Positions 35,441-45,431 are shown, counted from the first letter of the stretch. The stretch: 64,000 nt of DNA from UBA2897 sp036733925 (GCA_036733925.1 DAIMZO010000001.1:62001-126000); one strand, 5' to 3'. A program made the numbers and translations. The notes: generated by a model not told the origin, from the letters alone.

Positions 35441-35862
35441 AGAAGCAGAGAAACGGAACGATTGATTTTTTACGTTTTGTCTTTGCGGTTGGCATCGTAT
35501 TCGGGCATGCGGATAAGATCTGGCTAGGGATCCCGAATGGATGGATTGGCGTCGAGTTCTTCTTCCTGGTCAGCGGCTGGCTCATGTGCAACAAGGCCGT
35601 TCGGGTGGAGGAGCCCGTTACCATTGGGATGATGAAGGCGTTTATCCGGCGTAAGCTGGGCGGGTTCTATCCGGAGGCAGTTGTCGCACGTGTCCTCGGG
35701 AGGGGGAGCATATGTATACCTTCCTTCTATACAACGTTGCGGCAGGCGGTATCGGCCTCGGCGCATGTCGTACTGGATGCCTTGATGCTGCAGGTCGTTG
35801 TCGCAAGACCCAGCAATCCAGGCGCGGTCATGTGGTATATTCCGGAGCTCTATCCGTTCTGA
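35437..35862 (+). pseudogene. Truncated acyltransferase-3 (OafA-like) gene
   Basis: TTG 35437, with AGGAGG 7 bases upstream, starts KKQRNGTIDFLRFVFAVGIV, the typical first membrane helix of OafA/YrhL-type acyltransferases, followed by GVEFFFLVSGWLM. The frame ends after 141 residues at MWYIPELYPF, while family members have 330-650 residues and about ten membrane helices. The stretch VLGRGSICIPSFYTTLRQ fits the family poorly, so an internal loss is also likely. It probably once modified the glycan and is now broken. Confidence 0.7.
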
Positions 35863-35877
35863 TTTTAGAATAGACAC

Positions 35878-35906
35878 TTGTCTTTTTTAACGGTTTGCAT
35901 TATAAT
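35878..35906 (+). promoter_or_regulatory. Sigma-A promoter of the Rpn-family gene
   Basis: TTGTCT (35878-35883), a 17-base spacer and TATAAT (35901-35906) form a near-consensus promoter 27 bases before the start codon region of the nuclease gene. Confidence 0.8.
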
Positions 35907-35932
35907 AGAGTAAGAGAAGAGAGGTGCGGGGG

Positions 35933-36781
35933 ATGAAGGCGAAGCGGACGTTCAAGGACTCTCTGTTCCGGTATATGTTCAACAACAAAAAGCGGTTGGC
36001 GGATCTTTACGAGCCTTTGACTGGGCGGGCAAGTAGCCCAAGTGAAATCAAGATCACGACGCTGCGGGGCGTGTTCATGAGCGACATTAAGAACGATATC
36101 AGCTTCCGCATCGGGAACCGATTCATCATCCTGATGGAGCATCAGAGCACGTGGAACCCGAACATGGCCCTGCGGATGCTCTGGTATATCGCGAAGCTCT
36201 ACCACCGGCAGGTCGGCAAGGGATTCGTGTACCATTCGAGCCTCGTCAAGATTCCTGCGCCGGAGTTCTACGTGTTCTACAATGGCCGGAAAGAGGAACC
36301 GCCGTTCCAGAAACTGCGTCTGTCCGACGCGTTCGAGGGCGGGAGCGATGCACTCGAGCTCGTGGTGAACTGCTGCAACATCAACTACTCGGAGCAGAAT
36401 GACTTGCTGAACCGGTGCTACGCGCTGCGGTGCTACAGCATCTTCGTGCAAAAGACGCGCGAGTTCAACACGAAAAATCACGACTTGAAGAAGGCGATCC
36501 GCATGGCAATTGCGTATTGCAAAGAACACGACTTGATGAAAGAATTCTTTGAAGAAAACGAAAATGAGGTGCTGGATATGGTGAATTTCAACTGGGATCA
36601 GAACCGTGCCATCGAAGTCGCCAAAGAAGAAGGTATAGCCGAAGGAGAAGCGAGAGGAGAAGCGAAGGGAATGAGAAAAATCTTGGCCGCTCTTGTGAAG
36701 GATGGCATCCTGACATTGAAAGATGCCGCTAAACGGGCCGGGGTATCGGAGGAAGCGTTCCGCAAGATGGCAGCTCTTTAA
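35933..36781 (+). CDS. Rpn family recombination-promoting nuclease / PD-(D/E)XK transposase-like protein
   Basis: The 282-residue protein begins KAKRTFKDSLFRYMFNNKKR, and has SFRIGNRFIILMEHQSTWNPNM with the E-x-Q core of the Rpn (YhgA-like) PD-(D/E)XK nuclease, and FYVFYNGRKEEP. The C-terminus is a charged helix with GEARGEAKG and a small HTH-like end (LKDAAKRAGVSEEAF). Rpn proteins raise RecA-independent recombination and have been tied to phage defence. It stands between the two copies of the duplicated ATPase-epimerase unit. ATG 35933 has GAGGTG upstream; it has its own strong promoter and ends in a long hairpin. Confidence 0.85.
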   Translation: MKAKRTFKDSLFRYMFNNKKRLADLYEPLTGRASSPSEIKITTLRGVFMSDIKNDISFRIGNRFIILMEHQSTWNPNMALRMLWYIAKLYHRQVGKGFVYHSSLVKIPAPEFYVFYNGRKEEPPFQKLRLSDAFEGGSDALELVVNCCNINYSEQNDLLNRCYALRCYSIFVQKTREFNTKNHDLKKAIRMAIAYCKEHDLMKEFFEENENEVLDMVNFNWDQNRAIEVAKEEGIAEGEARGEAKGMRKILAALVKDGILTLKDAAKRAGVSEEAFRKMAAL

Positions 36782-36836
36782 GTTTGTTCTTGCGGAGGGA
36801 TGAAGACGGCATTATATTGAGATAGGTTGCCTATCC

Positions 36837-36889
36837 AATCCAGCCAAGGGGCACTGCACAAATCCCGTGCGGTGCCCCTTGGCTGGATT
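36837..36889. terminator. Perfect 18-bp hairpin after the Rpn gene
   Basis: AATCCAGCCAAGGGGCAC (36837-36854) pairs perfectly with 36872-36889; the loop itself can pair GCAC with GTGC. It ends the nuclease message, although the T-run after it is broken (AAATTTT). Its length and symmetry also fit a mobile-element end. Confidence 0.65.
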
Positions 36890-36946
36890 AAATTTTACGT
36901 AAATACTGGCACTTAGATAATATTAGATGATAGTTGGAGTCGAGTA

Positions 36947-36955
36947 TGCTATACT
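36947..36955 (+). promoter_or_regulatory. Extended -10 promoter before ATPase copy B
   Basis: TG (36947-36948), one base, then TATACT (36950-36955) is an extended -10 element about 85 bases before ATG 37041. No good -35 is visible. Confidence 0.4.
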
Positions 36956-37040
36956 TGACTTAAAGGAGCACGGTTTCATCCGTGTTTTCTCGGATGGATA
37001 TTTCAGCAAGGGACGTTTTGATAGAAGGCGAGGGATAGGG

Positions 37041-38708
37041 ATGGCAAAGCCGATGCCGATTGGCGTGGATGATTTTGCGGAGGCACGCAGGAAGTATTAT
37101 TTCGTCGATAAGACGAAATTTATTTCTGAGCTTTGGCAGCAGCATGGGGCGGCGACGCTGATCACGCGGCCGCGGCGGTTCGGCAAGACGATGACGCTTT
37201 CGATGCTGAAGTATTTCTTCAGCGAGGAGAACGCGGCGGAGAACCGGAAGCTGTTCGACGGGCTCGAGGTGTCAAAGGACGCGGCGGTCATGGCCGAGCA
37301 GGGCAGGCGACCCGTCCTGTTCCTGACGCTCAAGGAATGGAAATTCTTTGACTGGGAAACAATGCAGACAGGTATCCGTGAATACCTGCAGATCTTGTTT
37401 TCAAAGTATGCCTTCCTGCTGAAATCCGATTGTCTGACAGAGGTTGAACAGGCGGCATTTCAGGAAATCCTGGATAACCGGGCTTCTTTGACGAGACAGA
37501 TGGCGGCATTGGGGCTTTTGCTGCATGGCATGGCATCGTACTATAAGAAGCGCGTCGTATTTCTGCTCGATGAATACGATGTGCCTGTGCAATATGCTTG
37601 GGAGAACGGGTATTATAAGCAGGCGGTTTCTTTTATGCGCGTGTTCTTGACCACAGTACTGAAAACGAATCCGGATCTGGATTTTGCTGTGTTGACGGGA
37701 GTCTTGCGCATCGCGAAGGAAAGTATCTTCAGTGATCTGAACAATCTGCAGGTATCCACGTTGTTGAATGCGACTTATGCCGAAGCTATGGGATTCACGG
37801 AGAAAGAAGTCCGGAGTATCGCCGAGGCGTATCATGCGGAGGATAAGCTGCCAGAGATCAAGCATTGGTATGATGGATATCGTTTTGCTGGCAGAGAAAT
37901 CTACAACCCGTGGTCGGTGGTGAATTATTTCGCGAATGGTTGCAAGCCAGGGTACTATTGGCTGAATACATCGGGCAATAGCATCGTGCACGAATTGGTG
38001 AAGCATGCGGATGTCCGCACGCAGCAGAAGCTGCTGACGGTCATGAATGGCGGTACGATAAGTGCGACGTTGAAAGAGGGCCTGATTTACGACGATATCG
38101 CAAAGGATCAGGATGCGCTCTATACGATGCTGCTGACGACCGGCTATCTGACCGCAACGCAGAGCCAGCTATCTCCCTTTGGTTATGAAGCGCAGCTCCG
38201 CATCCCGAACTATGAGATCACGTCGGTCTATCGGAACGAGATCGTGCAACGCTTTCAGCCTGGCATACAGATCTCGGATTTAGCAATATTGATGCGCGCC
38301 CTGTGTGAAGGCGATGCAGGGACGGTGCAAAGAGGTCTGTCCGATTATCTCGAGATCCTCGCGAGTTCGTTTGATACGGCTGCGCGCGAGGCGTTCTATC
38401 ACGGCTTTGTCCTCGGCATGACGGCATTCCTCGTGCCGGAGTACGACGTGCGCTCGAACCGGGAGAGCGGCGTCGGCCGCTACGATATCGCGGTATTCCC
38501 GAAAGAGAAGGGGAAGGCGGGGCTGATCCTCGAGTTCAAGACCGCGGAGAATGAGGATCAGCTCGAGCAGAAGGCGACGGAGGCCATCGAGCAGATCGAA
38601 TCGCGCGATTACCGCGCTGAATTCCGCGCGCAGGGCGTCGAGACGGTCTATGCCTACGGAATCGCCTTCTGCGGGAAACAGGTTACCGTCAAATTGCAAG
38701 GACTATAA
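37041..38708 (+). CDS. AAA-ATPase-like protein with PD-(D/E)XK nuclease domain, intact copy B
   Basis: The 555-residue protein has the AAA-ATPase-like (PF09820) N-terminus PIGVDDFAEAR, YYFVDKTKFI, the P-loop RPRRFGKTMTLSM, and the Walker B-like VVFLLDEYDVP. LTGVLRIAKESIFSDLNNL follows, and the C-terminal PDDEXK_9 domain has RYDIAVFP and LILEFKTAE (D, then E-x-K). The family is common in anaerobes in many near-identical copies and its function is unknown; nuclease-linked defence or mobility has been proposed. ATG 37041 is chosen by agreement with copies A and C; an in-frame ATG at 36927 adds 38 unrelated residues. Confidence 0.85.
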   Translation: MAKPMPIGVDDFAEARRKYYFVDKTKFISELWQQHGAATLITRPRRFGKTMTLSMLKYFFSEENAAENRKLFDGLEVSKDAAVMAEQGRRPVLFLTLKEWKFFDWETMQTGIREYLQILFSKYAFLLKSDCLTEVEQAAFQEILDNRASLTRQMAALGLLLHGMASYYKKRVVFLLDEYDVPVQYAWENGYYKQAVSFMRVFLTTVLKTNPDLDFAVLTGVLRIAKESIFSDLNNLQVSTLLNATYAEAMGFTEKEVRSIAEAYHAEDKLPEIKHWYDGYRFAGREIYNPWSVVNYFANGCKPGYYWLNTSGNSIVHELVKHADVRTQQKLLTVMNGGTISATLKEGLIYDDIAKDQDALYTMLLTTGYLTATQSQLSPFGYEAQLRIPNYEITSVYRNEIVQRFQPGIQISDLAILMRALCEGDAGTVQRGLSDYLEILASSFDTAAREAFYHGFVLGMTAFLVPEYDVRSNRESGVGRYDIAVFPKEKGKAGLILEFKTAENEDQLEQKATEAIEQIESRDYRAEFRAQGVETVYAYGIAFCGKQVTVKLQGL

Positions 38709-38792
38709 GCCGATTTTGCGCAGGTGGCAGTCAATGAGGGAATACAGAAATCTGTCGGAATTCCGTGAGCTGCATGAGGGAAGGGGCGTTTT

Positions 38793-39409
38793 TTGTTACG
38801 CGATTGCTTGAGAAGCTCGGTCATCGAGGAAGATATGACACGCCTCTACGCGCGCGGCGGGCTGGGACGCGCGCTTTTTGGGCGGACGGTGCTCGTGACG
38901 GGGGCGACGGGGATGCTCGCGTCGTATCTCGTCTACTATCTGCTCTGGCTCAACGAGCGGCAGCGGGCAGGCATCCGCATCCTCGCGCTTGTGCGCAGTG
39001 AGGCGAAGGCGGCAAAACGCTTTGGCGCGTATGTGCAAAAGGAGTATTTTCATATCCTGACGCAGGATGTCTGCGCGCCGTTGTCCCTGGCGGAGCCTGT
39101 GGACTACATCATCCATGCGGCGAGCCTCGCGAGTCCGCAGTACTACGGGCCGAATCCCGTCGAGGTCGCGGCGCCGAATGTGCTCGGGACCTAGTGCCGG
39201 AACGACATCTCAAAGTCATACGTCAGCAGCGGACTGGCGAATATATGGAGAATCCGCTCAACCGCGGTAATCGTCCGAGCACTGAAAAACTCATCGCCCT
39301 CGGCTGGCAGCCGGAGTACAGCGCGAGGGAAGGATTTACACAGGTATTGAGATACTTCGATGAAGAAGCGCATAGCGGACACGGATGGGTAAATCATGGC
39401 CTTCTTTGA
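38793..39409 (+). pseudogene. NAD-dependent epimerase, copy B, with internal deletion
   Basis: The first part (TTG 38793 to about 39190) is nearly the same as residues 1-133 of the epimerase at 34358, up to NVLGT. A stop codon follows at once, and the next frame (from 39194) continues with HLKVIRQQ and the family C-terminus (ALGWQPEYSAREGFTQVLRY). About 490 bases, including the Y-x3-K active site, have been lost out of frame. The product cannot be active. Confidence 0.88.
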
Positions 39410-39469
39410 GTTATAAGGAATAGAATATAAGAGGATTCCGAGAAAATATCGTCGAGAAGACTGAATATT

Positions 39470-39490
39470 GAGCCGTGAGGGCTCTTTTTT
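39470..39490 (+). terminator. Terminator after epimerase copy B
   Basis: GAGCC (39470-39474), a GTGAG loop and GGCTC (39480-39484) are followed by T6. Confidence 0.75.
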
Positions 39491-39610
39491 CTGCTCTCTG
39501 CAGCGGATTTTCATTCGATTCGCGGAATATGATAAAATAGAGTAAAGGACTTCAGATACGGAAAAAAGCTTACGTAAGATACTGCTGATACGGAAAGGGG
39601 CGGTGGGGGT

Positions 39611-41268
39611 ATGGCAAAGCCGATGCCGATTGGCGTGGATGATTTTGCGGAAGCACGCATTATTATTTTGTGGATAAGACGAAGTTTATCCGGGAGTTAT
39701 GGCCGAACCATGCAAAGGTGACGCTCATCACGCGGCCGCGGCGATTCGGCAAGACGATGACGCTTTCGATGCTGAAGTATTTCTTCAGCGAGGAGAACGC
39801 GGCGGAGAACCGGAAGCTGTTCGACGGGCTCGCGGTGTCGGAGGATGCGGCGGTCATGGCTGAGCAGGGCAAACGCCCTGTTCTGTTCTTGACGTTGAAA
39901 GAGTGGAAATATGATAGCTGGGAATTGATGCAGCAGGGCATAACGGTTCAGTTGGCAAAGTTGTTTCAAGCGTATCAGGAAATGTTTGCTGACCTTCCTG
40001 AATTTGAAAAACAGGAGTTTGACCGTATTTATCGCGGCGAGGCGAATCTGGCGCAGGAGATGGATGCACTGCCCCTGCTTATGCGTTTGCTGGGAAAAAA
40101 GAAGGGAAAGCCGGTTGTCCTGTTGCTGGATGAATACGACGTGCCGATTCAATGCGCGTTCGAGCACGGCTATTATGAGCAGGCGGTCGGCTTCATGCGG
40201 GTGTTCCTGACTGGCGCTTTGAAGACGAATCCGTCGCTCGACTTCGCGGTGCTGACCGGTGTTCTGCGCGTGGCGAAGGAGAGCATTTTCAGCGATCTCA
40301 ACAATCTGCGCGTGTCGACGCTGCTCAATGCGCTTTACCCGGATATCATGGGGTTCACCGGTGCGGAGGTTGCAGAGATTGCCGAGGCCTATGGCGTCAG
40401 CGAGAAGATGCCGGAAATCCGGAAATGGTATGATGGCTACCGCGTCGGTGACGTGGAACTCTACAACCCGTGGTCGGTCGTGAATTATTTCGCGAGCGGA
40501 TGTCAACCGAGATTCTACTGGTTGAATACGTCGGGCAATGGAATCATCAAGGAGATGGTTGCGCATGCAGAGGCGTGGACTATCGAGAAGCTGCGCAAGG
40601 TCTTGGGTGGCGTCCCAATCCGGGCCATGCTCCGGGAAGGCATCATATACGCGGATATCTACGATGACAAGGACGCCCTGTACACGATGCTGCTCACGAC
40701 GGGCTACCTCACGATGCAGGACGCGGTGCCGACCGATTTCGGCCTTGACGCCAGCTTAGCAATCCCAAACCGGGAGATTATGTCGGTCTACCGCAATGAG
40801 ATCGTCGGGCGCTTCCAGAAAGGCATGCAGATTTCGGATCTGCGTATTCTGATGCAGGCTTTCCTGGAGGGTGATGCAGCGACGGTGCAAGACGGTCTCA
40901 GCGAGTACCTCGAGATTCTCGCGAGTTCGTTTGATACGGCTGCGAGGGAGTCGTTCTATCACGGCTTTGTTCTCGGCATGACGGCATTCCTCGTGCCGGA
41001 ATACGATGTGCGTTCGAACCGGGAGAGCGGCGTCGGCCACTACGATATCGCGGTGTTTCCGAAGGAGAAGGGGAAGGCGGGGTTGATCCTCGAATTCAAG
41101 ACTGCGGAGACAGAGGGTCTGCTCGGACAGAAAGCCGGCGAGGCCATCGAGCAGATCGAATCGCGCGATTACCGCGCTGAGTTCCGCGCGCAGGGCGTCG
41201 AGACGGTCTATGCCTACGGAATAGCCTTTTGCGGAAAGCAGGTTTCCGTACAGATGCGGAGGCTTTGA
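39611..41268 (+). pseudogene. AAA-ATPase/PD-(D/E)XK gene, copy C, with 4-base deletion near the start
   Basis: ATG 39611 starts the same N-terminus as the other copies, but after GCACGCA (39653-39659) four bases present in copy A (AGAA) are missing. The frame is lost there. The rest, from about GTG 39670 (DKTKFIREL) to 41268, is an open frame of 532 residues with P-loop, LLDEYDVP and the LILEFKTAE nuclease motif intact. GTG 39670 has no good ribosome site. The gene is either freshly inactivated or starts internally without the conserved N-terminus. A sequencing error in a repeated region is another explanation. Confidence 0.75.
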
Positions 41269-41328
41269 GCAAGCGGCGGTCATCTGCGTGCGGATAGACT
41301 GGAAGCAATGGATTTTTATATGGCAGCG

Positions 41329-41362
41329 GCCGGGCGGCCCTCGGGGAGGGACCCGGCTTTTT
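41329..41362 (+). terminator. Strong terminator before ftsE
   Basis: GCCGGG (41329-41334) pairs with CCCGGC (41352-41357), with an inner CCCTC/GAGGG stem, followed by T5. It shields the ftsE operon from the ATPase block. Confidence 0.88.
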
Positions 41363-41390
41363 GCATTGTTCGCCTCGGATATGATAAAAT
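41361..41390 (+). promoter_or_regulatory. Probable ftsE promoter
   Basis: TTGCAT (41361-41366) and TAAAAT (41385-41390) are 18 bases apart. The -35 begins in the T-tract of the terminator just upstream. The sequence ATATGATAAAATA also occurs upstream of ATPase copies A and C. Confidence 0.5.
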
Positions 41391-41426
41391 AAAGTGTTTA
41401 TCGGAATAGGAATGGAGGATGGCCGG

Positions 41427-42102
<676 letters not shown>

Positions 42103-42113
<11 letters not shown>

Positions 42114-42990
42114 GACGGCGGAGTACTTCATCACGGAGGTCGCGCATTCGCTGAAACGCAATAGCTGGATGTCGCTCGCGTCCATCGGTACGGTCGCCGT
42201 GTCGCTGTTCGTGTTCGGCGTGTTCATGCTCCTCGTCGTGAACGTGAACCGCATGGCGGATATGCTCGAGTCGCAGGTGCAGATCTCGGTCTACCTCGAG
42301 GACGGCCTGAAGACGGCAGACAAGGATGGGCTCGAGGCGGATATCCGCAAGATGCAGGGCATTGAATCCGTGAAATACGTGGACAAGGACGAGGCGAAGG
42401 CGCGGCTCTCCGAGCGGCTCGGCGACCAGAAATACCTGCTCGACGCGCTCGGCGACCAGAACCCGCTGCCGGATTCGTTCGAGATCACGGTGACAGAGCC
42501 GGATCTCGTCGAGACCGCCGCGCAGGCGATTTCGCACGACGATGGCGTCGAGAGCGTGAAGTACGGGCAGGACGTCGTGCAGCACCTCTTTGACATCACG
42601 CGGCTCATGCGGATCTTCGGCGTCGCGCTGATGCTGCTGCTCGCGGGCGCGACGGTCTTCATCATCTCGAATACGATACGGCTGACGGTGTTCGCGCGGC
42701 GCAAGGAAATCGCGATCATGAAATACGTCGGCGCGACGGACTGGTTCATCCGCTGGCCGTTCCTGCTTGAGGGCGTGGTGCTCGGCTTCATCGGCGGCGT
42801 GCTTGCGGCGGTGGCGCTGCGCAGCTTCTACGCGGCGATGGCGGCGAAGATCTACAGCACGCTGACGTTCTTCCCGCTGATGCCGCAGTACCCGTTCATG
42901 AATATCGCGACGGTCTGCATCCTGCTTTCGGGCATGGTCATCGGCGCGATTGGCAGTACGATTTCCCTGAAGCGTTTCTTGAAGGTGTAA
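42103..42990 (+). CDS. ftsX: Cell-division protein FtsX
   Basis: The 295-residue membrane protein has one N-terminal transmembrane segment (about 24-44, VAVSLFVFGVFMLLVV), an extracytoplasmic loop (about 45-165) and three C-terminal segments, the FtsX layout. The ARRKEIAIMKYVGATDWFIR motif before the third segment is characteristic. The loop would recruit the M23 hydrolase encoded next. ATG 42103 overlaps ftsE by 11 bases; ATG 42097 is an alternative. Confidence 0.95.
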
Positions 42991-42993
42991 GAT

Positions 42994-44124
42994 ATGAGAA
43001 AATGGGAAAACAGGCGCAGGCAGGCCGGGCTTGTGGCTGTATTATCCGCGGGATTTCTCCTGACCTCGCTCGTGCCGGCCTGGGCGGCGACTGCCGAGGA
43101 GGAAAAGCAGAACTACGAGGATCAGGCAGCGGAGAAGCTGCGCAAGAGTCAGGAAATCCAGACGCGCATCGACTCGATCTCGGAGGAGAAACGGGTGCTC
43201 GATGAGGAAGCGGACAAGGCAATCGCCGCGCACAAAGAGGCGAAGGCGAACCTCGACGAGACGACGGCGCGCATGTCGGATAACGAGACGCGCCTGAAGG
43301 ATGTGCAGGCGGACTATGACAAGAAGAGCGGTGCGCTCGGCAAGCGCGTGCGCGATATCTATATCAACGGGCAGATCTCGTATCTCGATGTGCTGTTCGG
43401 CGCGAAGGATTTCCAGGACTTCCTGACGCGCATGGATCTCTTGAAGAAGGTCATCAAGCAGGACTACGACCTCGTGCAGGTCGTCTTCGCGGAGAAGCAG
43501 GATATCGAGGACACGCAGAAGCAGCTCGCGGAGGACAAGGAAAAGCAGGAGGGACTCGAGCTCAAGGCGCGTCAGGCGCGCGAGGTCATGGAGCAGAAGG
43601 TAAAGAAGCGCCAGCAGCTCATCGACAAGATGAAGAACGACAAGGCGGTCTTTGACCGGCAGTACGATGAGCTCATGGCGGCATCGAAACAGGTCACGCG
43701 CATGATCCAGAACAGCCATTACAACGTGCAGCCGTCTGGCAGCGGGGCCATGATCTGGCCGATTTCCGGGGCGGTGACGTCGGAGTTCGGCTGGCGCACG
43801 CACCCGATCACGGGCGACCAGCGGTTCCACAGCGGGCTCGACATCGGCGGCGACTACGGCATGCCGGTGCACGCGGCGCAGAGCGGCACCGTGACCTATG
43901 CGGGCTGGATCTCGGGCTATGGCAATACGGTCATCATCGACCATGGCGGCGGCATCACGACGCTCTACGGGCACAACCAGTCGCTCGCGGTCAGCGTCGG
44001 GCAGAGCGTTTCGCAGGGCGACGTGATCTCGTATTGCGGCTCGACGGGCAACTCGACGGGGCCGCACTGCCATTTCGAGGTGCGCCAGAACGGCGAGCCG
44101 GTCAGCCCCTATGGGTATCTCTAA
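42994..44124 (+). CDS. EnvC-like M23 (LytM) peptidase with coiled coil
   Basis: The 376-residue exported protein has a signal peptide (residues about 1-33, ending VPAWAA), a long coiled coil (about 35-240) and a C-terminal LytM domain. The domain keeps FGWRTHPITG, HSGLDIG and HCHFEV, so the zinc ligands (H-x3-D and H-x-H) are present. In Gram-negative EnvC the metal site is lost and the protein only activates amidases; here it may cut peptidoglycan itself, as PcsB/CwlO-type partners of FtsEX do. It starts 3 bases after ftsX. Confidence 0.92.
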   Translation: MRKWENRRRQAGLVAVLSAGFLLTSLVPAWAATAEEEKQNYEDQAAEKLRKSQEIQTRIDSISEEKRVLDEEADKAIAAHKEAKANLDETTARMSDNETRLKDVQADYDKKSGALGKRVRDIYINGQISYLDVLFGAKDFQDFLTRMDLLKKVIKQDYDLVQVVFAEKQDIEDTQKQLAEDKEKQEGLELKARQAREVMEQKVKKRQQLIDKMKNDKAVFDRQYDELMAASKQVTRMIQNSHYNVQPSGSGAMIWPISGAVTSEFGWRTHPITGDQRFHSGLDIGGDYGMPVHAAQSGTVTYAGWISGYGNTVIIDHGGGITTLYGHNQSLAVSVGQSVSQGDVISYCGSTGNSTGPHCHFEVRQNGEPVSPYGYL

Positions 44125-44139
44125 GAGGGTAGTTTCAAT

Positions 44140-45288
44140 ATGACGAAGAAAAAGAAGATCTTATGCGGCATCGGCCTCGCGCTCGCGTCGAGCGTCCTGA
44201 CGCTCGGCGGCGTATGCTGGTTCCTCGGCCTGACGTCGGTGCAGGGCGTCAGCGACGCGATGCGGTTTTTCGGCGCGCGCAAATTCATCGAGATGCGCTA
44301 TGTGGAGAAACCGGATGACGGCGCGCTCATGGACGGCGCGATTTCCGGCATGGTGAAGAGCCTCGGCGACCCGCATTCCGTCTACATGGATGCGGAGATG
44401 TTCAAGACGCTCAAAGAGCACACGGAGGGCGAGTTCGGCGGCATCGGCGTGACGATGGGTTTCAAGGACAAGAAAGTCACGGTCATCTCGGTGCTCGAGG
44501 GCACGCCGGGAGAGAAGGCCGGGCTCAAAGCCGGGGACGAGATCATGGCGGTCGACGGCACGCCGACGAGCGAGATCGAGCCGGAGCAGGTCGCGATGCA
44601 GATCCGCGGCGAGAAGGGCACGGACGTCACGTTGACGATCCACCGCGAGGGGCAGGATGACTTCGACGTCACGATCACGCGCGATACGATCCACCTCGAT
44701 ACGGCGAAGGGCAAGATGCTCGACGGGACGGACGGCATCGGCTACATCCGCATCGCGTCGTTCGGGGAGCATACGGGCGATGAGTTCCGCAAGGCTTATG
44801 AGAGCCTCGAGAGCCAGGGCATGAAGGGGCTCATCATCGATTTGCGCGAGAACGGCGGCGGCCTGATCACGAGCTGCGTGGATATCGCGAAGCTCGTCGT
44901 GCCGAAGGGCCCAATCGTTTCGGTGGTCCAGCGGAACGGCAGCAAAGAGGAATACGACTCCGACCTCGAGCAGAGCAAGTACCCGATTGTCGTGCTGATC
45001 GACGGCAACAGCGCGAGTGCGTCGGAGATTCTGTCGGGCGCTTTGCAGGACACGGGCGCGGCAACGCTCGTCGGCACGAAATCCTACGGCAAGGGCTCCG
45101 TGCAGGTCGTCGTGCCGATGTTCCATGGTGACGGGCTGAAGCTCACAATCGCGCGCTACTACACGCCGAACGGCCGCTGCATCGACGGAACGGGCATCGA
45201 GCCGGATGTCGAGGTGCCGTTCCCGCAGGGGGCGACAACGGATGTGCAGCTCGAAAAAGCGAAAGAGATTTTGGCAGGAAAAATTTAA
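44140..45288 (+). CDS. C-terminal processing protease (S41)
   Basis: The 382-residue protease has an N-terminal membrane anchor (about 5-25), a PDZ domain (about 95-175; GIGVTMGFKDKKV, KAGDEIMAVDGTPTSE) and an S41 catalytic domain with the nucleophile in GNSASASEILSGAL and the lysine in TKSYGKGSVQ. It cuts proteins at the C-terminus outside the cytoplasmic membrane. Its placement 15 bases after the M23 gene suggests it may control levels of that hydrolase or related envelope enzymes. Confidence 0.94.
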   Translation: MTKKKKILCGIGLALASSVLTLGGVCWFLGLTSVQGVSDAMRFFGARKFIEMRYVEKPDDGALMDGAISGMVKSLGDPHSVYMDAEMFKTLKEHTEGEFGGIGVTMGFKDKKVTVISVLEGTPGEKAGLKAGDEIMAVDGTPTSEIEPEQVAMQIRGEKGTDVTLTIHREGQDDFDVTITRDTIHLDTAKGKMLDGTDGIGYIRIASFGEHTGDEFRKAYESLESQGMKGLIIDLRENGGGLITSCVDIAKLVVPKGPIVSVVQRNGSKEEYDSDLEQSKYPIVVLIDGNSASASEILSGALQDTGAATLVGTKSYGKGSVQVVVPMFHGDGLKLTIARYYTPNGRCIDGTGIEPDVEVPFPQGATTDVQLEKAKEILAGKI

Positions 45289-45343
45289 GTCGCGGAATTT
45301 TGGACAGGAATTTACAAAAAAACTGGAATTTTTATCTGTATTC

Positions 45344-45352
45344 TGCTATGAT
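45344..45352 (+). promoter_or_regulatory. Extended -10 promoter upstream of korD
   Basis: TG-C-TATGAT (45344-45352) is an extended -10 element. The -35 is weak (TGGAAT, 45324-45329). The transcript would cross the assembly gap. Confidence 0.45.
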
Positions 45353-45385
45353 GTAACAGTATAGGCGTTTTGATATAGCATCTAT

Positions 45386-45395
45386 NNNNNNNNNN
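45386..45395. other. Assembly gap (10 N)
   Basis: Ten N bases mark a scaffold join of unknown true length between ctp and korD. Anything inferred about the leader of korD is limited by it. Confidence 0.99.
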
Positions 45396-45431
45396 AAATT
45401 ATATAACTTGTGTATCAGGAGGGCCGTTTTT

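Noticed and set aside
36906..36925. TGGCAC resembling a sigma-54 -24 element
   Set aside because: No matching TTGC at -12 and no activator gene nearby.
33700..41268. Possible CRISPR or insertion-sequence array because of repeated segments
   Set aside because: The repeats are gene-length copies of coding sequence, without regular short spacers, transposase genes or terminal repeats.
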